A stretch of DNA of 64,000 bases from Candidatus Gastranaerophilales bacterium (GCA_944322745.1 CALUPV010000004.1:1-64000); one strand, 5' to 3'. Counted from the stretch's first letter, positions 1-8,519 are shown. Notes: generated by a model not told the origin, from the sequence alone. A program made the numbers and translations.

Positions 1-102
1 GAGTTCAATTTACCTGTAAAACTTATTGGTGTCGGGGAAAAACTTGAAGATTTAAAATTATTTAATCCTGAAGATTTTATTAATGCTCTATTTGAAAAAT
101 AA
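1..102 (+). CDS. ftsY: Signal recognition particle receptor FtsY, C-terminal end (partial)
   Basis: The window opens inside a reading frame that ends at a TAA at 100-102. Its 33 residues include LIGVGEKLEDLKLFNPEDF and finish NALFEK. This is the closing segment of the FtsY GTPase (NG domain), whose family ends with a GxGE..DL..F.P..F...L pattern. FtsY docks the SRP-ribosome complex at the inner membrane for co-translational insertion. Only the tail is visible, so GTPase motifs cannot be checked. It converges with lrgB, whose stop lies 1 bp downstream. Confidence 0.85.
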   Translation, partial: EFNLPVKLIGVGEKLEDLKLFNPEDFINALFEK

Positions 103-103
103 A

Positions 104-772
104 TTAAAACATACAAATGCAAATTATAGTTGTTAATATGCCGATTATGATTAAAGCTAAAGTAGCCATTACAACTTGTTTATCTTTTTTCTTTTCAATA
201 CAACTTGATGTACCCATAACATGACTTGAAGCACCTATTGAAAGACCAATTGCCACATCACTTTTTATATGGAACCATTTTAATATTTTATGTCCAAATA
301 ATGCTCCATATATGCCTGTAACTACAACAATGCACGCTGTAAGTTCAGGAATACCTCCTATCGCTTTTGATATTTCAACGGCAATAGGTGTTGTTACGGA
401 TTTTGGTATTAAAGATGTTATTATATTCCAATCCGAGTGCATCAATTTACCAAGGATGAACGTTGTTGTTATTGCAGTTAAAGCTGCAACAATAAATCCA
501 AAATATACAGCTCTTTTGTTCTTTTTTAAAAGTGATAGATTTTCAACCAAGGGAAATGCTAATGAAATTGTAGCCGGTCCTAATAAAAGAGTATATATGC
601 AAGCAGATTCATTATAATTTTGATAATCTATATGGAATATTTCTAAAAACATAATTAAAATTATTCCTGACAGCATTAAAGGTGGAATTTTTTTTAAATA
701 TTTAAACTTCCTTGATTTTTTGGATAATTCATAAATAATGAATGTTGTAATAAGACCCCATAAGTTAACCAT
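104..772 (-). CDS. lrgB: LrgB-type membrane protein
   Basis: This 222-aa polytopic protein belongs to the LrgB/CidB family, linked to murein hydrolase control, autolysis and, in plants and some bacteria, glycolate/lactate or pyruvate export. Family hallmarks are visible: LGPATISLAFPL near residue 65, PKSVTTPIA near 123 and GASSHVMGTS near 180. Several hydrophobic helices span the protein. It overlaps the upstream lrgA by 8 bp, so the two are very likely translated together as an lrgAB operon. The length is normal. Which of the proposed transport functions applies here cannot be told from sequence. Confidence 0.9.
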   Translation of the reverse strand: MVNLWGLITTFIIYELSKKSRKFKYLKKIPPLMLSGIILIMFLEIFHIDYQNYNESACIYTLLLGPATISLAFPLVENLSLLKKNKRAVYFGFIVAALTAITTTFILGKLMHSDWNIITSLIPKSVTTPIAVEISKAIGGIPELTACIVVVTGIYGALFGHKILKWFHIKSDVAIGLSIGASSHVMGTSSCIEKKKDKQVVMATLALIIIGILTTIICICMF

Positions 773-1157
773 TGTGAATTTTCCTTATTTTATGGAGTCT
801 GACAAATTTTATAACATTTTCTACGAATATTGCTGTTACAATTAATGTTATTGTTGTTGTTAAAATAACATTCATTGCAATAGGTATTAGATTTTTTTGC
901 AAGATACTGTAGTAAGATATGATTCCTACAAACAAAGGAACAAACAATAATGGCATATATTTTAATAATAAGTTGCAGATATCTTTAACCCAATCTTTTT
1001 TGATAATATTAAGTTTCAAAAGAAATGCAAAAAGTATAATTCCTAAAATTGGAGACGGAATTATTATATGTGTATATTTAACAATACTGTTACAAACAAA
1101 TTGTATTGCACATAAAATAAATAACCCTATAAAATATTTTCTTATTCGGCTAAACAT
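765..1157 (-). CDS. lrgA: LrgA/CidA-type holin-like membrane protein
   Basis: This is a 130-aa protein with four predicted hydrophobic helices. The motif PSPILGIILFAFLL near residue 33, followed by LLKYMPLLFVPLFVGI near 64, matches the LrgA/CidA family (holin-like partners of LrgB). It is the first gene of the two-gene lrgAB operon and overlaps lrgB by 8 bp. The start is an ATG at 1157. No LytR/LytS or LysR regulator lies beside it, unlike in Gram-positive lrg/cid loci. Confidence 0.85.
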   Translation of the reverse strand: MFSRIRKYFIGLFILCAIQFVCNSIVKYTHIIIPSPILGIILFAFLLKLNIIKKDWVKDICNLLLKYMPLLFVPLFVGIISYYSILQKNLIPIAMNVILTTTITLIVTAIFVENVIKFVRLHKIRKIHNG

Positions 1158-1246
1158 AAGAAAATGCTACCATAAAAATTATTAAATTGTTTATAAAAAA
1201 TAATTATGCTAAAATTGGTTTTGGACTAAATAGTTTTTAAGATTAA

Positions 1247-2347
1247 ATGATAAAAAATTGGAAAATTTTACCTAACTTATATAATTCGATAATTTCACAT
1301 AAGTATCCTTTAGCACTTATTCAGTATATAACGGAACGTTGTAATGCTCGTTGTCCACACTGTTTTGTAGATTTTAAAACTTCAGAAAAAGAACTAACGA
1401 TAGACAAAATTGAAAAAATCGCTTCAACAACAGGACCTTGTCTTAGAAATATTTCTTTAACAGGTGGAGAACCTTTTCTAAGAGATGATATCTTTGAAAT
1501 AGCTGATATTTGGAATTCTAATTCTACTGTAAAGTCTATAGTTATAACAACAAATGGAAGTTTACCGGATAAAATAGAAGTATTTTGTAAGAAGGCAAGT
1601 AGAAAAAATTTACCGATTTCTTTTTTTATATCATATGATTTTATTGGTGAAAAACATTCGGAATATAGAAAAATAAAAGATTTGCATCTTAAAGTGATTG
1701 AGTCTTGCAAAATAATACAAAGTTATAAAAATAAATATAATAATACATTGCAATTAACTCTTTCACAAGCTAATTGTAATAGTGCATTTGAAACTTACAA
1801 ATTTATTAGAGATGAAATTAAAATTCAAAATATAAATTGTACTATGTTAAGAGGTGAAAATGCAGATAATCTTGTTGATTCTGATAGAAAAAACATAGCC
1901 GCAATGTACAAAAAAATTCAACTGCAACGAGAAAAAGATTTTGATGATAATATACTTGCAGGTTATAACGGTAATTCTTTGACTTCTGTAATAATAAATG
2001 CCAAAAATAAAATGTTATGGAAATATGTTCTTCGTACATTTGAAGAAAAAAAATATATTTCTCCTTGTTTAGCAGGAAAATTATTTGGTGTCATATATCA
2101 TGATGGTAGTGTTTTTCCTTGTGAACTTTTAAATAAAAAGTTTGGAGATTTAAAAGATTATGACTATGACTTCTTAAAATGTTGGGAATCTGTAAATGCA
2201 AAAGAAGTATATAAATATATAAAGAATACAAAGTGTTTTTGTACACATGAGTGTTCTTGGTTAATAAACATATTGTCATCACCAAGGTTTTATTGTGAAC
2301 TTTCTTGTCATATTATTAAAAATTTAATGAGGACGAATGGAAAATAA
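1247..2347 (+). CDS. Radical SAM protein with C-terminal SPASM-like cysteines
   Basis: This 366-aa protein has the canonical 4Fe-4S site CNARCPHC (C32, C36, C39) and the SAM-binding motif LTGGEPFLRDD near residue 82. A C-terminal cysteine group (CLAG, then FPCELL, then CFCTHEC) looks like a SPASM or twitch domain holding auxiliary clusters. Such enzymes modify peptides, sugars or cofactors. It overlaps the following glycosyltransferase by 11 bp, so the two are probably co-translated and act on a common glycan or glycolipid. An extended -10-like TATGCTAAAAT lies about 40 bp upstream. Unlike the proteins after 46 kb, its extra cysteines are C-terminal in the usual order. The substrate is unknown. 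Confidence 0.8.
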   Translation: MIKNWKILPNLYNSIISHKYPLALIQYITERCNARCPHCFVDFKTSEKELTIDKIEKIASTTGPCLRNISLTGGEPFLRDDIFEIADIWNSNSTVKSIVITTNGSLPDKIEVFCKKASRKNLPISFFISYDFIGEKHSEYRKIKDLHLKVIESCKIIQSYKNKYNNTLQLTLSQANCNSAFETYKFIRDEIKIQNINCTMLRGENADNLVDSDRKNIAAMYKKIQLQREKDFDDNILAGYNGNSLTSVIINAKNKMLWKYVLRTFEEKKYISPCLAGKLFGVIYHDGSVFPCELLNKKFGDLKDYDYDFLKCWESVNAKEVYKYIKNTKCFCTHECSWLINILSSPRFYCELSCHIIKNLMRTNGK

Positions 2348-3353
2348 AGTAACAATTATTATTCCTTCAAGAAATATTGATTATCTTCTTGAAAATTGTA
2401 TCAAACAAATTAGAAACCAATATAAAAACATCAAAATTGTTCTAGTTTTAGACTCTATAGATAGCAATTTAAAACACTTTGATCAAAATATAAAAATAAT
2501 AAAATCAGAAAATCCAAATATGTCTGCCAAAAGAAATTTGGGAGTGGAAAACGTTGGTACAAAATATATAGCGTTTATTGATTCTGATGCGTATCCAAAT
2601 GAAAACTGGCTTGAATATGCAATAAATTTTCTTGAAAAAAATAATGAATATTGTGCGGTGACAGGAAGTCAATATAATCTTCCAACAGACTCCTTTGAAC
2701 AACAATGTTTGAGAATAGTTAGATTTAGTCCTTTATTTACTCATAAAGAATGGTGCATAATTACAGATAAAAACACTGTCGAACAAGATTGTACTAAAGT
2801 AATGACTTCAAATGTAATAATGAAGAGAAAAATATATTGTGAAATAAAAGGAATGAATGAAAACATTTATCTGGCAGAAGACAATGAATTTTCTGATAGA
2901 ATTATTGACAAAGGTTTTAAAATCAGGTTTATACCAAAAGTAAGTGTTTTTCACCGCGAATGTAAATTTTATCCATTTATGAGGAAAATTTATTGCATGA
3001 GCTATTACTACTCTAATTCATTTATAAAAGGGAAAAAAATAAAATCCTTAAAAGAAACAATATTCCAATTTTTACCTTTACTAGGGATAATTAGTTTTGT
3101 ATTATTATGGATAATAATCGGATATTTAAAAATCAATCCTTATCCTCTTCTGATTTTTCCTCTTTTTATAATATGTCTTTTGATAAAGGAGGCATATAGA
3201 GAATCTGGAAAACTAAGTGAAAAAAGAATAGAAGGTTTTTTGATAATATTTCTTTCATACCTTTCATTTTGTACTGTTTGGGTATATGGTACTTTTCTCG
3301 GGATTATAAATTTTCCAATAAAGAAAATACAAAAATCATACAAACATTATTAA
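2337..3353 (+). CDS. Family 2 glycosyltransferase with C-terminal membrane helices
   Basis: The protein has 338 aa. The N-terminal GT-A domain starts with VTIIIPSRNIDYLLENC and carries the DSDAYP metal/nucleotide-sugar motif near residue 81 and an LAEDNEFSDRI acidic segment near 178, typical of GT2 enzymes. After about residue 245 there are two strongly hydrophobic helices and a third weaker one, which suggests inner-membrane anchoring and action on a lipid-linked acceptor. It overlaps the upstream radical SAM gene by 11 bp. The ATG at 2337 gives a full-length N terminus. Confidence 0.82.
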   Translation: MENKVTIIIPSRNIDYLLENCIKQIRNQYKNIKIVLVLDSIDSNLKHFDQNIKIIKSENPNMSAKRNLGVENVGTKYIAFIDSDAYPNENWLEYAINFLEKNNEYCAVTGSQYNLPTDSFEQQCLRIVRFSPLFTHKEWCIITDKNTVEQDCTKVMTSNVIMKRKIYCEIKGMNENIYLAEDNEFSDRIIDKGFKIRFIPKVSVFHRECKFYPFMRKIYCMSYYYSNSFIKGKKIKSLKETIFQFLPLLGIISFVLLWIIIGYLKINPYPLLIFPLFIICLLIKEAYRESGKLSEKRIEGFLIIFLSYLSFCTVWVYGTFLGIINFPIKKIQKSYKHY

Positions 3354-3354
3354 A

Positions 3355-3392
3355 AGAGAAGAGCAGAAATGTAATAGAATATGCTCTTCTCT
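3355..3392. terminator. Bidirectional hairpin between convergent genes
   Basis: A perfect 11-bp inverted repeat (AGAGAAGAGCA at 3355-3365 and TGCTCTTCTCT at 3382-3392) with a 16-nt loop lies exactly between the convergent GT2 and SIMPL genes. On the minus strand it is followed by a short T-rich run, on the plus strand by AATTAATTATTTT. It probably ends transcription from both sides. Confidence 0.65.
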
Positions 3393-3398
3393 AATTAA

Positions 3399-4136
3399 TT
3401 ATTTTACAGTAAAAGTAGCTGTAACAGTTGCAACAACTTTCTTTTCAATAGAAGATGTATCATTATATCCATAATCAGAAACATCTGTAGAATCAATAGG
3501 TACAATTTGGAATACACCCATTTTTGCACTATTAATTGCACCAATTTTTCCGTTGGTTGCCTGAACCATACTATTAGCACGAGCTTGTGCATTTTTTGTA
3601 GCTTCTCCTACCATTTTTACTTTTATATCATCAAGATTTGAAACGAAATATTTTATGTTTCCGGTAGTTAAATTAATATCTTGATTAACTAAAACATCTA
3701 TTTTTTTTGATAGATTTGTTAAAGTTTCAGTATCATTTGCTTTAATTGTAACATTTTGAAATACTGTATAGTTTTCAATTTCATTTGTAGTATTTCCGTT
3801 CGGAGTTCTTTTCCTATTTTCATAACTGCCAATAGAAGCAAAATTTATATTTTTTTCATCAATACCGTTTTCCAGGAGAAACTTTCTGATTTTTACAGCA
3901 TCTGAATTGATTTTAGAATACCCTTCTTTTAATGTTGGAGCAATTGCCCTATAGTCAATATTCCAAGAGGAAGAATCAGACGTAACATTTTGGCTTGCGC
4001 TGCCTGTTACTCTTATTGTTTGATTTTGTAATTTCTGAAATTCTATGATTCCCTTGGATAAAATATATGTTGAACAAACACTTCCAAGAGCTATTAGAAC
4101 TCCTAGTAAAACAACTTGATAATCTTTAATTTGCAT
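3399..4136 (-). CDS. SIMPL (DUF541) domain exported protein
   Basis: This 245-aa protein has an N-terminal hydrophobic segment (about residues 8-28) that would serve as signal anchor or signal peptide, followed by a SIMPL/DUF541 domain. Recognisable family features are the opening IRVTGSAS strand, the ALKEGY-like TLKEGYSKI helix, the central FQNVTIKA strand and the terminal VTATFTVK. SIMPL proteins are periplasmic or surface proteins of poorly defined function (named from a mouse signalling homologue; the E. coli relative is YggE, linked to oxidative stress). It stands alone, with hairpins on both sides. No Cys lipobox is evident. Confidence 0.8.
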   Translation of the reverse strand: MQIKDYQVVLLGVLIALGSVCSTYILSKGIIEFQKLQNQTIRVTGSASQNVTSDSSSWNIDYRAIAPTLKEGYSKINSDAVKIRKFLLENGIDEKNINFASIGSYENRKRTPNGNTTNEIENYTVFQNVTIKANDTETLTNLSKKIDVLVNQDINLTTGNIKYFVSNLDDIKVKMVGEATKNAQARANSMVQATNGKIGAINSAKMGVFQIVPIDSTDVSDYGYNDTSSIEKKVVATVTATFTVK

Positions 4137-4184
4137 ATTAAACTCCTTCTTTAACTAAAGTATACAAGTTCAAAATATAAATGT

Positions 4185-4225
4185 AAATATGCCCAAAGCG
4201 TAATAAGACAACTTTGGGCATATTT
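4185..4225 (-). terminator. Rho-independent terminator of the rimP-nusA operon
   Basis: A perfect 14-bp inverted repeat (AAATATGCCCAAAG at 4185-4198 and its complement at 4212-4225) with a 13-nt loop sits 8 bp past the nusA stop. AT-rich tracts flank both sides. It ends nusA transcription, so nusA is not followed by ylxR/infB here. Confidence 0.75.
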
Positions 4226-4233
4226 TATGTTAT

Positions 4234-5466
4234 TTATTCTTCAATTGATTCTTCTTGATTTTCGTCACCTTCAAAAGAAGCTGTGTCTTCTTCATCTAAG
4301 CCATATTCTTCTTCTTCACGAATTTCTTCCGCAATTTCATCTATTTCATCATCTGATGTATCTTCTTCATATTCATCTAGATGTTGAGGATGTGGAGCAT
4401 ATTCCATTTTTGCCGCTTGAGATTCGCTCTTAATATCAATTTTCCAGCCTGTTAATTTGTGTGCTAATCTTACATTTTGACCGTCACGACCAATTGCTAA
4501 ACTTAATTGATCATCAGGTACAATAACGAAAGCTTCTTTTGAATATTCATCATCAGCTAAGATATCTACAGAAACAATTCTTGCAGGTGATAATGCATTT
4601 ACAATGTATTCAACAGGGTTTTCACTGTATCTTACAATATCGATTTTTTCATTTTTTAATTCACCGATAATAGTCTGGATTCTGCTGCCTCTAGGTCCAA
4701 TACAAGCACCAACGCAATCAACATCAGGATCATTACTTGCAACGGCGATTTTGGTTCTGTAGCCTGCTTCACGTGAAATTGATTTGATTTCTACAATTCC
4801 GTCTTCAATTTCAGGAACTTCAAGTTCAAATAATTCTCTTACAATCTCAGCGTGTGCGTGTGAAACAATAACTTGCGGAAGTCTTGATGTTTCTTTTACA
4901 TTAAGTACAAAAACTCTTATTCTGTTGCCAGGTTTATAATATTCACCGGGGATTTGTTCTTTGTAAGGCATTATAGCATCTGTTTTTCCAATGTTTACAA
5001 TAACATTTCTGTTTTCAACACGCTGAATAATACCTGTAGTTAAAGTACCTTTTTTCTCCATAAATTCGTCTAGAACAAGCTTTCTTTCTGCTTCACGAAT
5101 TCTTTGAGTAATAACTTGTTTAGCACTTTGAGCAGCAATACGACCAAAGTTTTCAGGAGTAACTTCAATCTTTACTTCATCTTCAAGTTCTACTTCATCA
5201 TCAATTTCTTTTGCATCTTCAAGTGAAATTTCTAAATCCGGATCTTCAACATTTTCAACAACTAATTTTGTTCTGAATACACCAATTTCACCTGTTTGTT
5301 CATCTAATATTGCTTCTACGTTTGTAATATCCTTTTGTTTTAAATGTTTTTTATAAGCAGTAACCATTGCATCACATAAAGAAGCTATAATAACTTCTTT
5401 AGAAATACCTTTTTCTCTTTCTAACTCTTCACAAGCTTCAAATAATGCCGTTCCGATTTTAATCAT
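4234..5466 (-). CDS. nusA: Transcription termination/antitermination factor NusA
   Basis: The protein has 410 aa. The N-terminal RNA-polymerase-binding domain (residues 1 to about 130) contains LEREKGISKEVIIASLCDAM. An S1 domain follows (GTLTTGIIQRVENRNVIVNIG, near 140-200). KH1 carries VGACIGPRGSRIQTII and KH2 carries LAIGRDGQNVRLAHKLTGW. The last 50 or so residues are an acidic tail (D/E-rich) in place of the AR repeats found in proteobacterial NusA. NusA binds elongating RNA polymerase and modulates pausing, termination and rRNA antitermination. It lies 11 bp downstream of rimP in one operon. The usual downstream partner infB is absent, because a strong terminator follows. Confidence 0.95.
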   Translation of the reverse strand: MIKIGTALFEACEELEREKGISKEVIIASLCDAMVTAYKKHLKQKDITNVEAILDEQTGEIGVFRTKLVVENVEDPDLEISLEDAKEIDDEVELEDEVKIEVTPENFGRIAAQSAKQVITQRIREAERKLVLDEFMEKKGTLTTGIIQRVENRNVIVNIGKTDAIMPYKEQIPGEYYKPGNRIRVFVLNVKETSRLPQVIVSHAHAEIVRELFELEVPEIEDGIVEIKSISREAGYRTKIAVASNDPDVDCVGACIGPRGSRIQTIIGELKNEKIDIVRYSENPVEYIVNALSPARIVSVDILADDEYSKEAFVIVPDDQLSLAIGRDGQNVRLAHKLTGWKIDIKSESQAAKMEYAPHPQHLDEYEEDTSDDEIDEIAEEIREEEEYGLDEEDTASFEGDENQEESIEE

Positions 5467-5477
5467 TTTACTCTCTC

Positions 5478-6011
5478 CTATATTTCATTTGAATACAATC
5501 TCGCAGATACTATATTATCTTTTTTTATTAATACGTCTTTTTTGTCTTTGTAAGTATATACAGTTAATCCTTCATTAGAATCAAAATCAACAATTTTTGC
5601 CACAAATTGTTTTTCTCCTGATTCATCAACAGGTTGTTTTAACTTTAGGTTTATATCCTTTCCTTTAAAAAGAAGGTATTCTTTTTCTGATTTTATTTTT
5701 CTTTCAACTCCAGGTGAGCTCACTTCTAAGTAATATTTAAAAGGTATAAGTTCGTCTAAAAAGTCAGATAAACTTCTTGAAACATTTTCACAATCGTCAA
5801 GATTAACTTCTCTTTCAAAAGAATGAATAAATATTCTCAGAAACCACTTGTGATTTTCTTTAACAAATTCAACTTCAACAGGAACAAGACCAAATCTCAT
5901 AAGCGTATTGTCTATTAATGGTTCAAGTTTTTCCATAAGTTCTTTTTTATTAACGTACTCAAATGGTGCACTATCATTTATTTGAGATTTATTATGTTTA
6001 TCTCGCTTCAA
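5478..6011 (-). CDS. rimP: Ribosome maturation factor RimP
   Basis: This 177-aa protein is typical of RimP: an N-terminal alpha/beta domain (MEKLEPLIDNTLMRFGLVPVEVEFVKE...FLRIFIH) with the VNLDDCENVSRSLSDFLD and YYLEVSSPGVERKI motifs near residues 85-120, and a C-terminal SH3-like barrel. RimP assists 30S subunit assembly. It precedes nusA by 11 bp, the common rimP-nusA order in bacteria. The start is at 6011 (ATG). About 25 residues of polar, lysine-rich sequence precede the conserved domain. A terminator-like hairpin in its leader suggests attenuation. Confidence 0.93.
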   Translation of the reverse strand: MKRDKHNKSQINDSAPFEYVNKKELMEKLEPLIDNTLMRFGLVPVEVEFVKENHKWFLRIFIHSFEREVNLDDCENVSRSLSDFLDELIPFKYYLEVSSPGVERKIKSEKEYLLFKGKDINLKLKQPVDESGEKQFVAKIVDFDSNEGLTVYTYKDKKDVLIKKDNIVSARLYSNEI

Positions 6012-6044
6012 GACTACCTTCCTTTCCGTTAAACCTTTAAGTAA

Positions 6045-6071
6045 ATAAAAAAGAAACGGAGTTCCGTTTCT
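6045..6071 (-). promoter_or_regulatory. Terminator-like hairpin in the rimP-nusA leader
   Basis: Read on the minus strand, AGAAACGGAACTCCGTTTCT (6071 to 6052) folds into an 8-9 bp stem with a tiny loop, followed at once by TTTTTT and an A/T tail. It lies about 40 nt upstream of the rimP start. No minus-strand gene lies further upstream before the divergent gene at 6247, so any promoter feeding this hairpin must belong to rimP-nusA itself. It therefore looks like a leader attenuator. That role is inferred. Confidence 0.6.
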
Positions 6072-6246
6072 CTAATCAACATAGTTATATAATATCATAA
6101 GAAAAAAATTTTTTAAAGTAAATTTTTATTTCAAATAAATACTTAATTACTATTATAAAAAATGTTAAAAAATTTAAATAAAGAGCAAAAAAAGATAAAA
6201 AATTTTTTTCTATTAATAGAAAAACATTTGAGGATTGGAGATTTAT

Positions 6247-6778
6247 ATGAATTTAAATGGAATTAATCAATTTAACATTCAAGAATACAGCAAATCTGAT
6301 TCTTTTACTGCTGAAGAAAAACAAGAAATAAAAACATCTATTTTTGAATATAAAGACTCAATAGAAGATAATTATTCTGATAATGATATTAATAAAAAAT
6401 TACAAAAAAGAAATACAAAACATGACAACAGAAGAACTTATAGAAGTTTTTCGTGGTGACATGTGGGAGCTAATAGAATCTGGAAATATAAGTCACATAA
6501 ACCAGAATGAAATTTTATTCAATCTTGTTAGCAAAATGACAGATGAACAATTAGATGATTTTATGAAAACATATAAAGAAAAGTATCCTAGATCAAACAA
6601 TGATGGCACAATCGATTTATTTAGTTTTGAAGCATTAGAAAATGATGTAATGTGGGGCAGCTACTGCGTATCTGCTGGAAAAATTTCACAAGAAGAACTA
6701 AATAGTACAATGGAAAGATTAAAAAAGTATTTTCCTAAATTAGGCGCAGGAACAAATGCATATATACAATGGGCATAA
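6247..6778 (+). pseudogene. Frameshifted hypothetical gene (two overlapping frames)
   Basis: A start at ATG 6247, 6 nt after GGAG (6237-6240), opens a 70-aa frame (MNLNGINQFNIQEYSK...) that ends at 6459. A second frame runs to 6778 (EELIEVFRGDMWELIESGN...LGAGTNAYIQWA). Removing one A from the A6 run at 6394-6399 (or the next A6 at 6404-6409) joins them into a single acidic protein of about 176 aa. The second frame lacks a good ribosome site of its own (ATG at 6423 is the only sensible alternative start). No known domain is recognised. It may be a broken gene, a gene expressed by slippage on the A tract, a sequencing error, or two coupled small genes. Confidence 0.5.
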
Positions 6779-6790
6779 TAAAAAGTAATT

Positions 6791-6826
6791 AGAGAAGAAG
6801 GATAAAACCCTTCTTTTCTATTTTAA
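6791..6826. terminator. Hairpin terminator between convergent genes
   Basis: AGAGAAGAAGG (6791-6801) pairs with CCTTCTTTTCT (6809-6819) with one G-U pair and a 7-nt loop. ATTTTAATT follows on the plus strand. The site is between the gene ending at 6778 (+) and the gene ending at 6823 (-). Confidence 0.6.
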
Positions 6827-7164
6827 TTATGTAGTTTTCGCTCTTTTAGCCTTCCAGCCTTTTGCTTACCTTTTTGAATATAATTAAACATATTTAATTG
6901 CTCTTTAATATAAGCATCAATTTCTGAAAGAGACAAGCTTTCGGCAGGAAATTTTTGATATTCTTTATATCCTATTTTTCTCAACTTCTGCTCAAATTCA
7001 TTATCCAGACTATTTGGTATTGAAACTCTTGCACTTCCATTTGAAGATTTATTTTGTGTAGCAAGACCACCATATTCAAGCGCTAAATCTCTCAACGGCT
7101 GCCTTACTGATTCACCACCTTTTCTATATGGTATTCTATATGTAGAACCAAAATTAATATTCAT
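6823..7164 (-). CDS. Hypothetical 113-aa protein
   Basis: This small basic protein is not recognised. It begins MNINFGSTYRIPYRKGG and has a polar, glycine/serine-containing middle, then a helical stretch (LSLSEIDAYIKEQLNMFNYIQ) and a lysine/arginine-rich tail. No signal peptide or membrane segment is present. ATG at 7164 with AAGAGGG a few bases upstream makes the start credible. It is monocistronic and ends just past a hairpin shared with the gene before it. No function can be assigned. Confidence 0.6.
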   Translation of the reverse strand: MNINFGSTYRIPYRKGGESVRQPLRDLALEYGGLATQNKSSNGSARVSIPNSLDNEFEQKLRKIGYKEYQKFPAESLSLSEIDAYIKEQLNMFNYIQKGKQKAGRLKERKLHN

Positions 7165-7267
7165 TATACCCTCTTTTACATATTTACAAAAGATATAAAT
7201 ATAAATACTGTAAAAATATTTTTTGCTAAAATCGGTTATAATATCTATATAAAAAAAGGATTTAAAA

Positions 7268-8074
7268 ATGAAATCAGTAAAAGAAGTTGCAACAGAATCA
7301 AAAATATTAGATAAATTGAAGAATTATCCAAAATGTACTGAAATGGTTCAATATTTGTTTTCTGATATTGAATTACAAGAAATGCAAGATTATGCAAATA
7401 ATGTTTCAATAAAAAGACTCGGATATAATGACCATGGACCTGTTCATATGCGACAAGTCGCAATAAATGCAATAAAAATGCTAATTATTTTGCAAGAAGC
7501 AGGTATAAAAACTTCATTAGAAACAGAAGAAATCGGAACTTTTGAAGATAGTATGTGTGCAGTAGTAATTGCTGCCTTAATGCACGATTTAGGAATGATG
7601 ATAGGTAGACAAGACCACGAAGAAATGTCTGTTATGCTTGCAACTCCTATTATTGATAAAACATTAAATAAAATATTCCCCAATGATGTACATAAAAGAG
7701 TTGTAATAAAATCTTTAGCATTGGAAGCAATAATAGGCCACATGTCTTCAAGAAAGATACATTCACTTGAAGCAGGAATAATATTGATTGCAGATGGTTG
7801 TGATATGACAAAAGGCAGGGCAAGAATACCTTTGGCTATTCATAATACCCCTAAAGTCGGAGATATTCATAAATATAGTGCAAATGCTATTACAAGAGTT
7901 GGTATAAGACACGGTGAAAATAAACCGATACAAATTGATATTGAAATGTCTTCTGAAGTTGGATTTTTCCAAATAGAAGAAGTTTTATTAACGAAAGTAG
8001 AATCAAGTCCTGCAAAACAGTACATTGAATTATATGCCGGAGTTACAGGTCAAGATAAAAAATGTTATTTATAA
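7268..8074 (+). CDS. HD-domain phosphohydrolase
   Basis: This 268-aa protein has HD-superfamily metal ligands: H60 in GPVHMRQV, H106-D107 in ALMHDLGM, further histidines at H117 and H158 (IIGHMSS) and aspartates D176/D179 in IADGCDM. Such proteins hydrolyse phosphomonoesters, phosphodiesters or nucleotides, and this one resembles predicted metal-dependent HD phosphohydrolases. The C-terminal 70 residues form a separate alpha/beta segment of unknown role. AAAGGA precedes the ATG by 7 nt and a TATAAT (7237-7242) lies 25 bp upstream. It overlaps mrnC tail to tail by 6 bp. Confidence 0.75.
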   Translation: MKSVKEVATESKILDKLKNYPKCTEMVQYLFSDIELQEMQDYANNVSIKRLGYNDHGPVHMRQVAINAIKMLIILQEAGIKTSLETEEIGTFEDSMCAVVIAALMHDLGMMIGRQDHEEMSVMLATPIIDKTLNKIFPNDVHKRVVIKSLALEAIIGHMSSRKIHSLEAGIILIADGCDMTKGRARIPLAIHNTPKVGDIHKYSANAITRVGIRHGENKPIQIDIEMSSEVGFFQIEEVLLTKVESSPAKQYIELYAGVTGQDKKCYL

Positions 8075-8446
8075 TGTTTTTTCATCAAAATTAATTAAAC
8101 TTTCCATTATATTGCAAAGTTCTAAAAATCTTTGTTTATTGTGGACGTAGTTGTATCCTAATACAACTTCAAGAGATGTAGCATTTGAATGCAGTGCTCT
8201 ATCAATTCTTCTTGCGGAAGATGTAGGAATATTTCTTGCCCTTCTTGCAAGTTCAATTTCTTCTTCAGTCAGATATTGGGTTATTTTTTCCAGAAGTTCT
8301 GTTTGAAATGCCGCATTTACATAGTGAACAGTATATTTATGAAGACGTTTTAAATTAGAGGTCATCATAATTGTTCTTTCTCTTATAAATACTTCATATA
8401 CAGCGTCACCAATGTGTGCATAATTTTTAATGTTTAATTCTTTCAA
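8069..8446 (-). CDS. mrnC: Mini-ribonuclease III
   Basis: This 125-aa protein matches Mini-III, a dimeric RNase III-like enzyme lacking the dsRNA-binding domain, which matures 23S rRNA ends. IGDAVYEVFIRE near residue 12 is the catalytic signature (acidic D and E), and SNATSLEVVLGYNYV near 88 is the second acidic motif. The start codon is TTG at 8446 (KELNIKNYAHIGD follows), and no better ATG exists upstream. Mini-III occurs mainly in Firmicutes, cyanobacteria and plastids, and this is one of the weak hints for a cyanobacterial-side (Melainabacteria-like) host. Confidence 0.88.
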   Translation of the reverse strand: MKELNIKNYAHIGDAVYEVFIRERTIMMTSNLKRLHKYTVHYVNAAFQTELLEKITQYLTEEEIELARRARNIPTSSARRIDRALHSNATSLEVVLGYNYVHNKQRFLELCNIMESLINFDEKTL

Positions 8447-8491
8447 AATAGGACTTTCTTTGCAAATAATATATAAATTTTATAATAAAAT

Positions 8492-8513
8492 AAAAGAATC
8501 GTAAAATTCTTGC
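8492..8513 (-). terminator. Probable terminator after the metallopeptidase gene
   Basis: On the minus strand AAGAAT-TTTACG-ATTCTT is followed by TTATTTTATTA, a short hairpin with a T-rich tail directly after the stop at 8520. It may also isolate mrnC. Confidence 0.45.
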
Positions 8514-8519
8514 TTTTAT

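Noticed and set aside
4234-4433. Plus-strand leucine-rich ORF at the nusA 3-prime end
   Set aside because: It is the complement of the acidic GAA/GAT-rich tail of NusA and not a gene.
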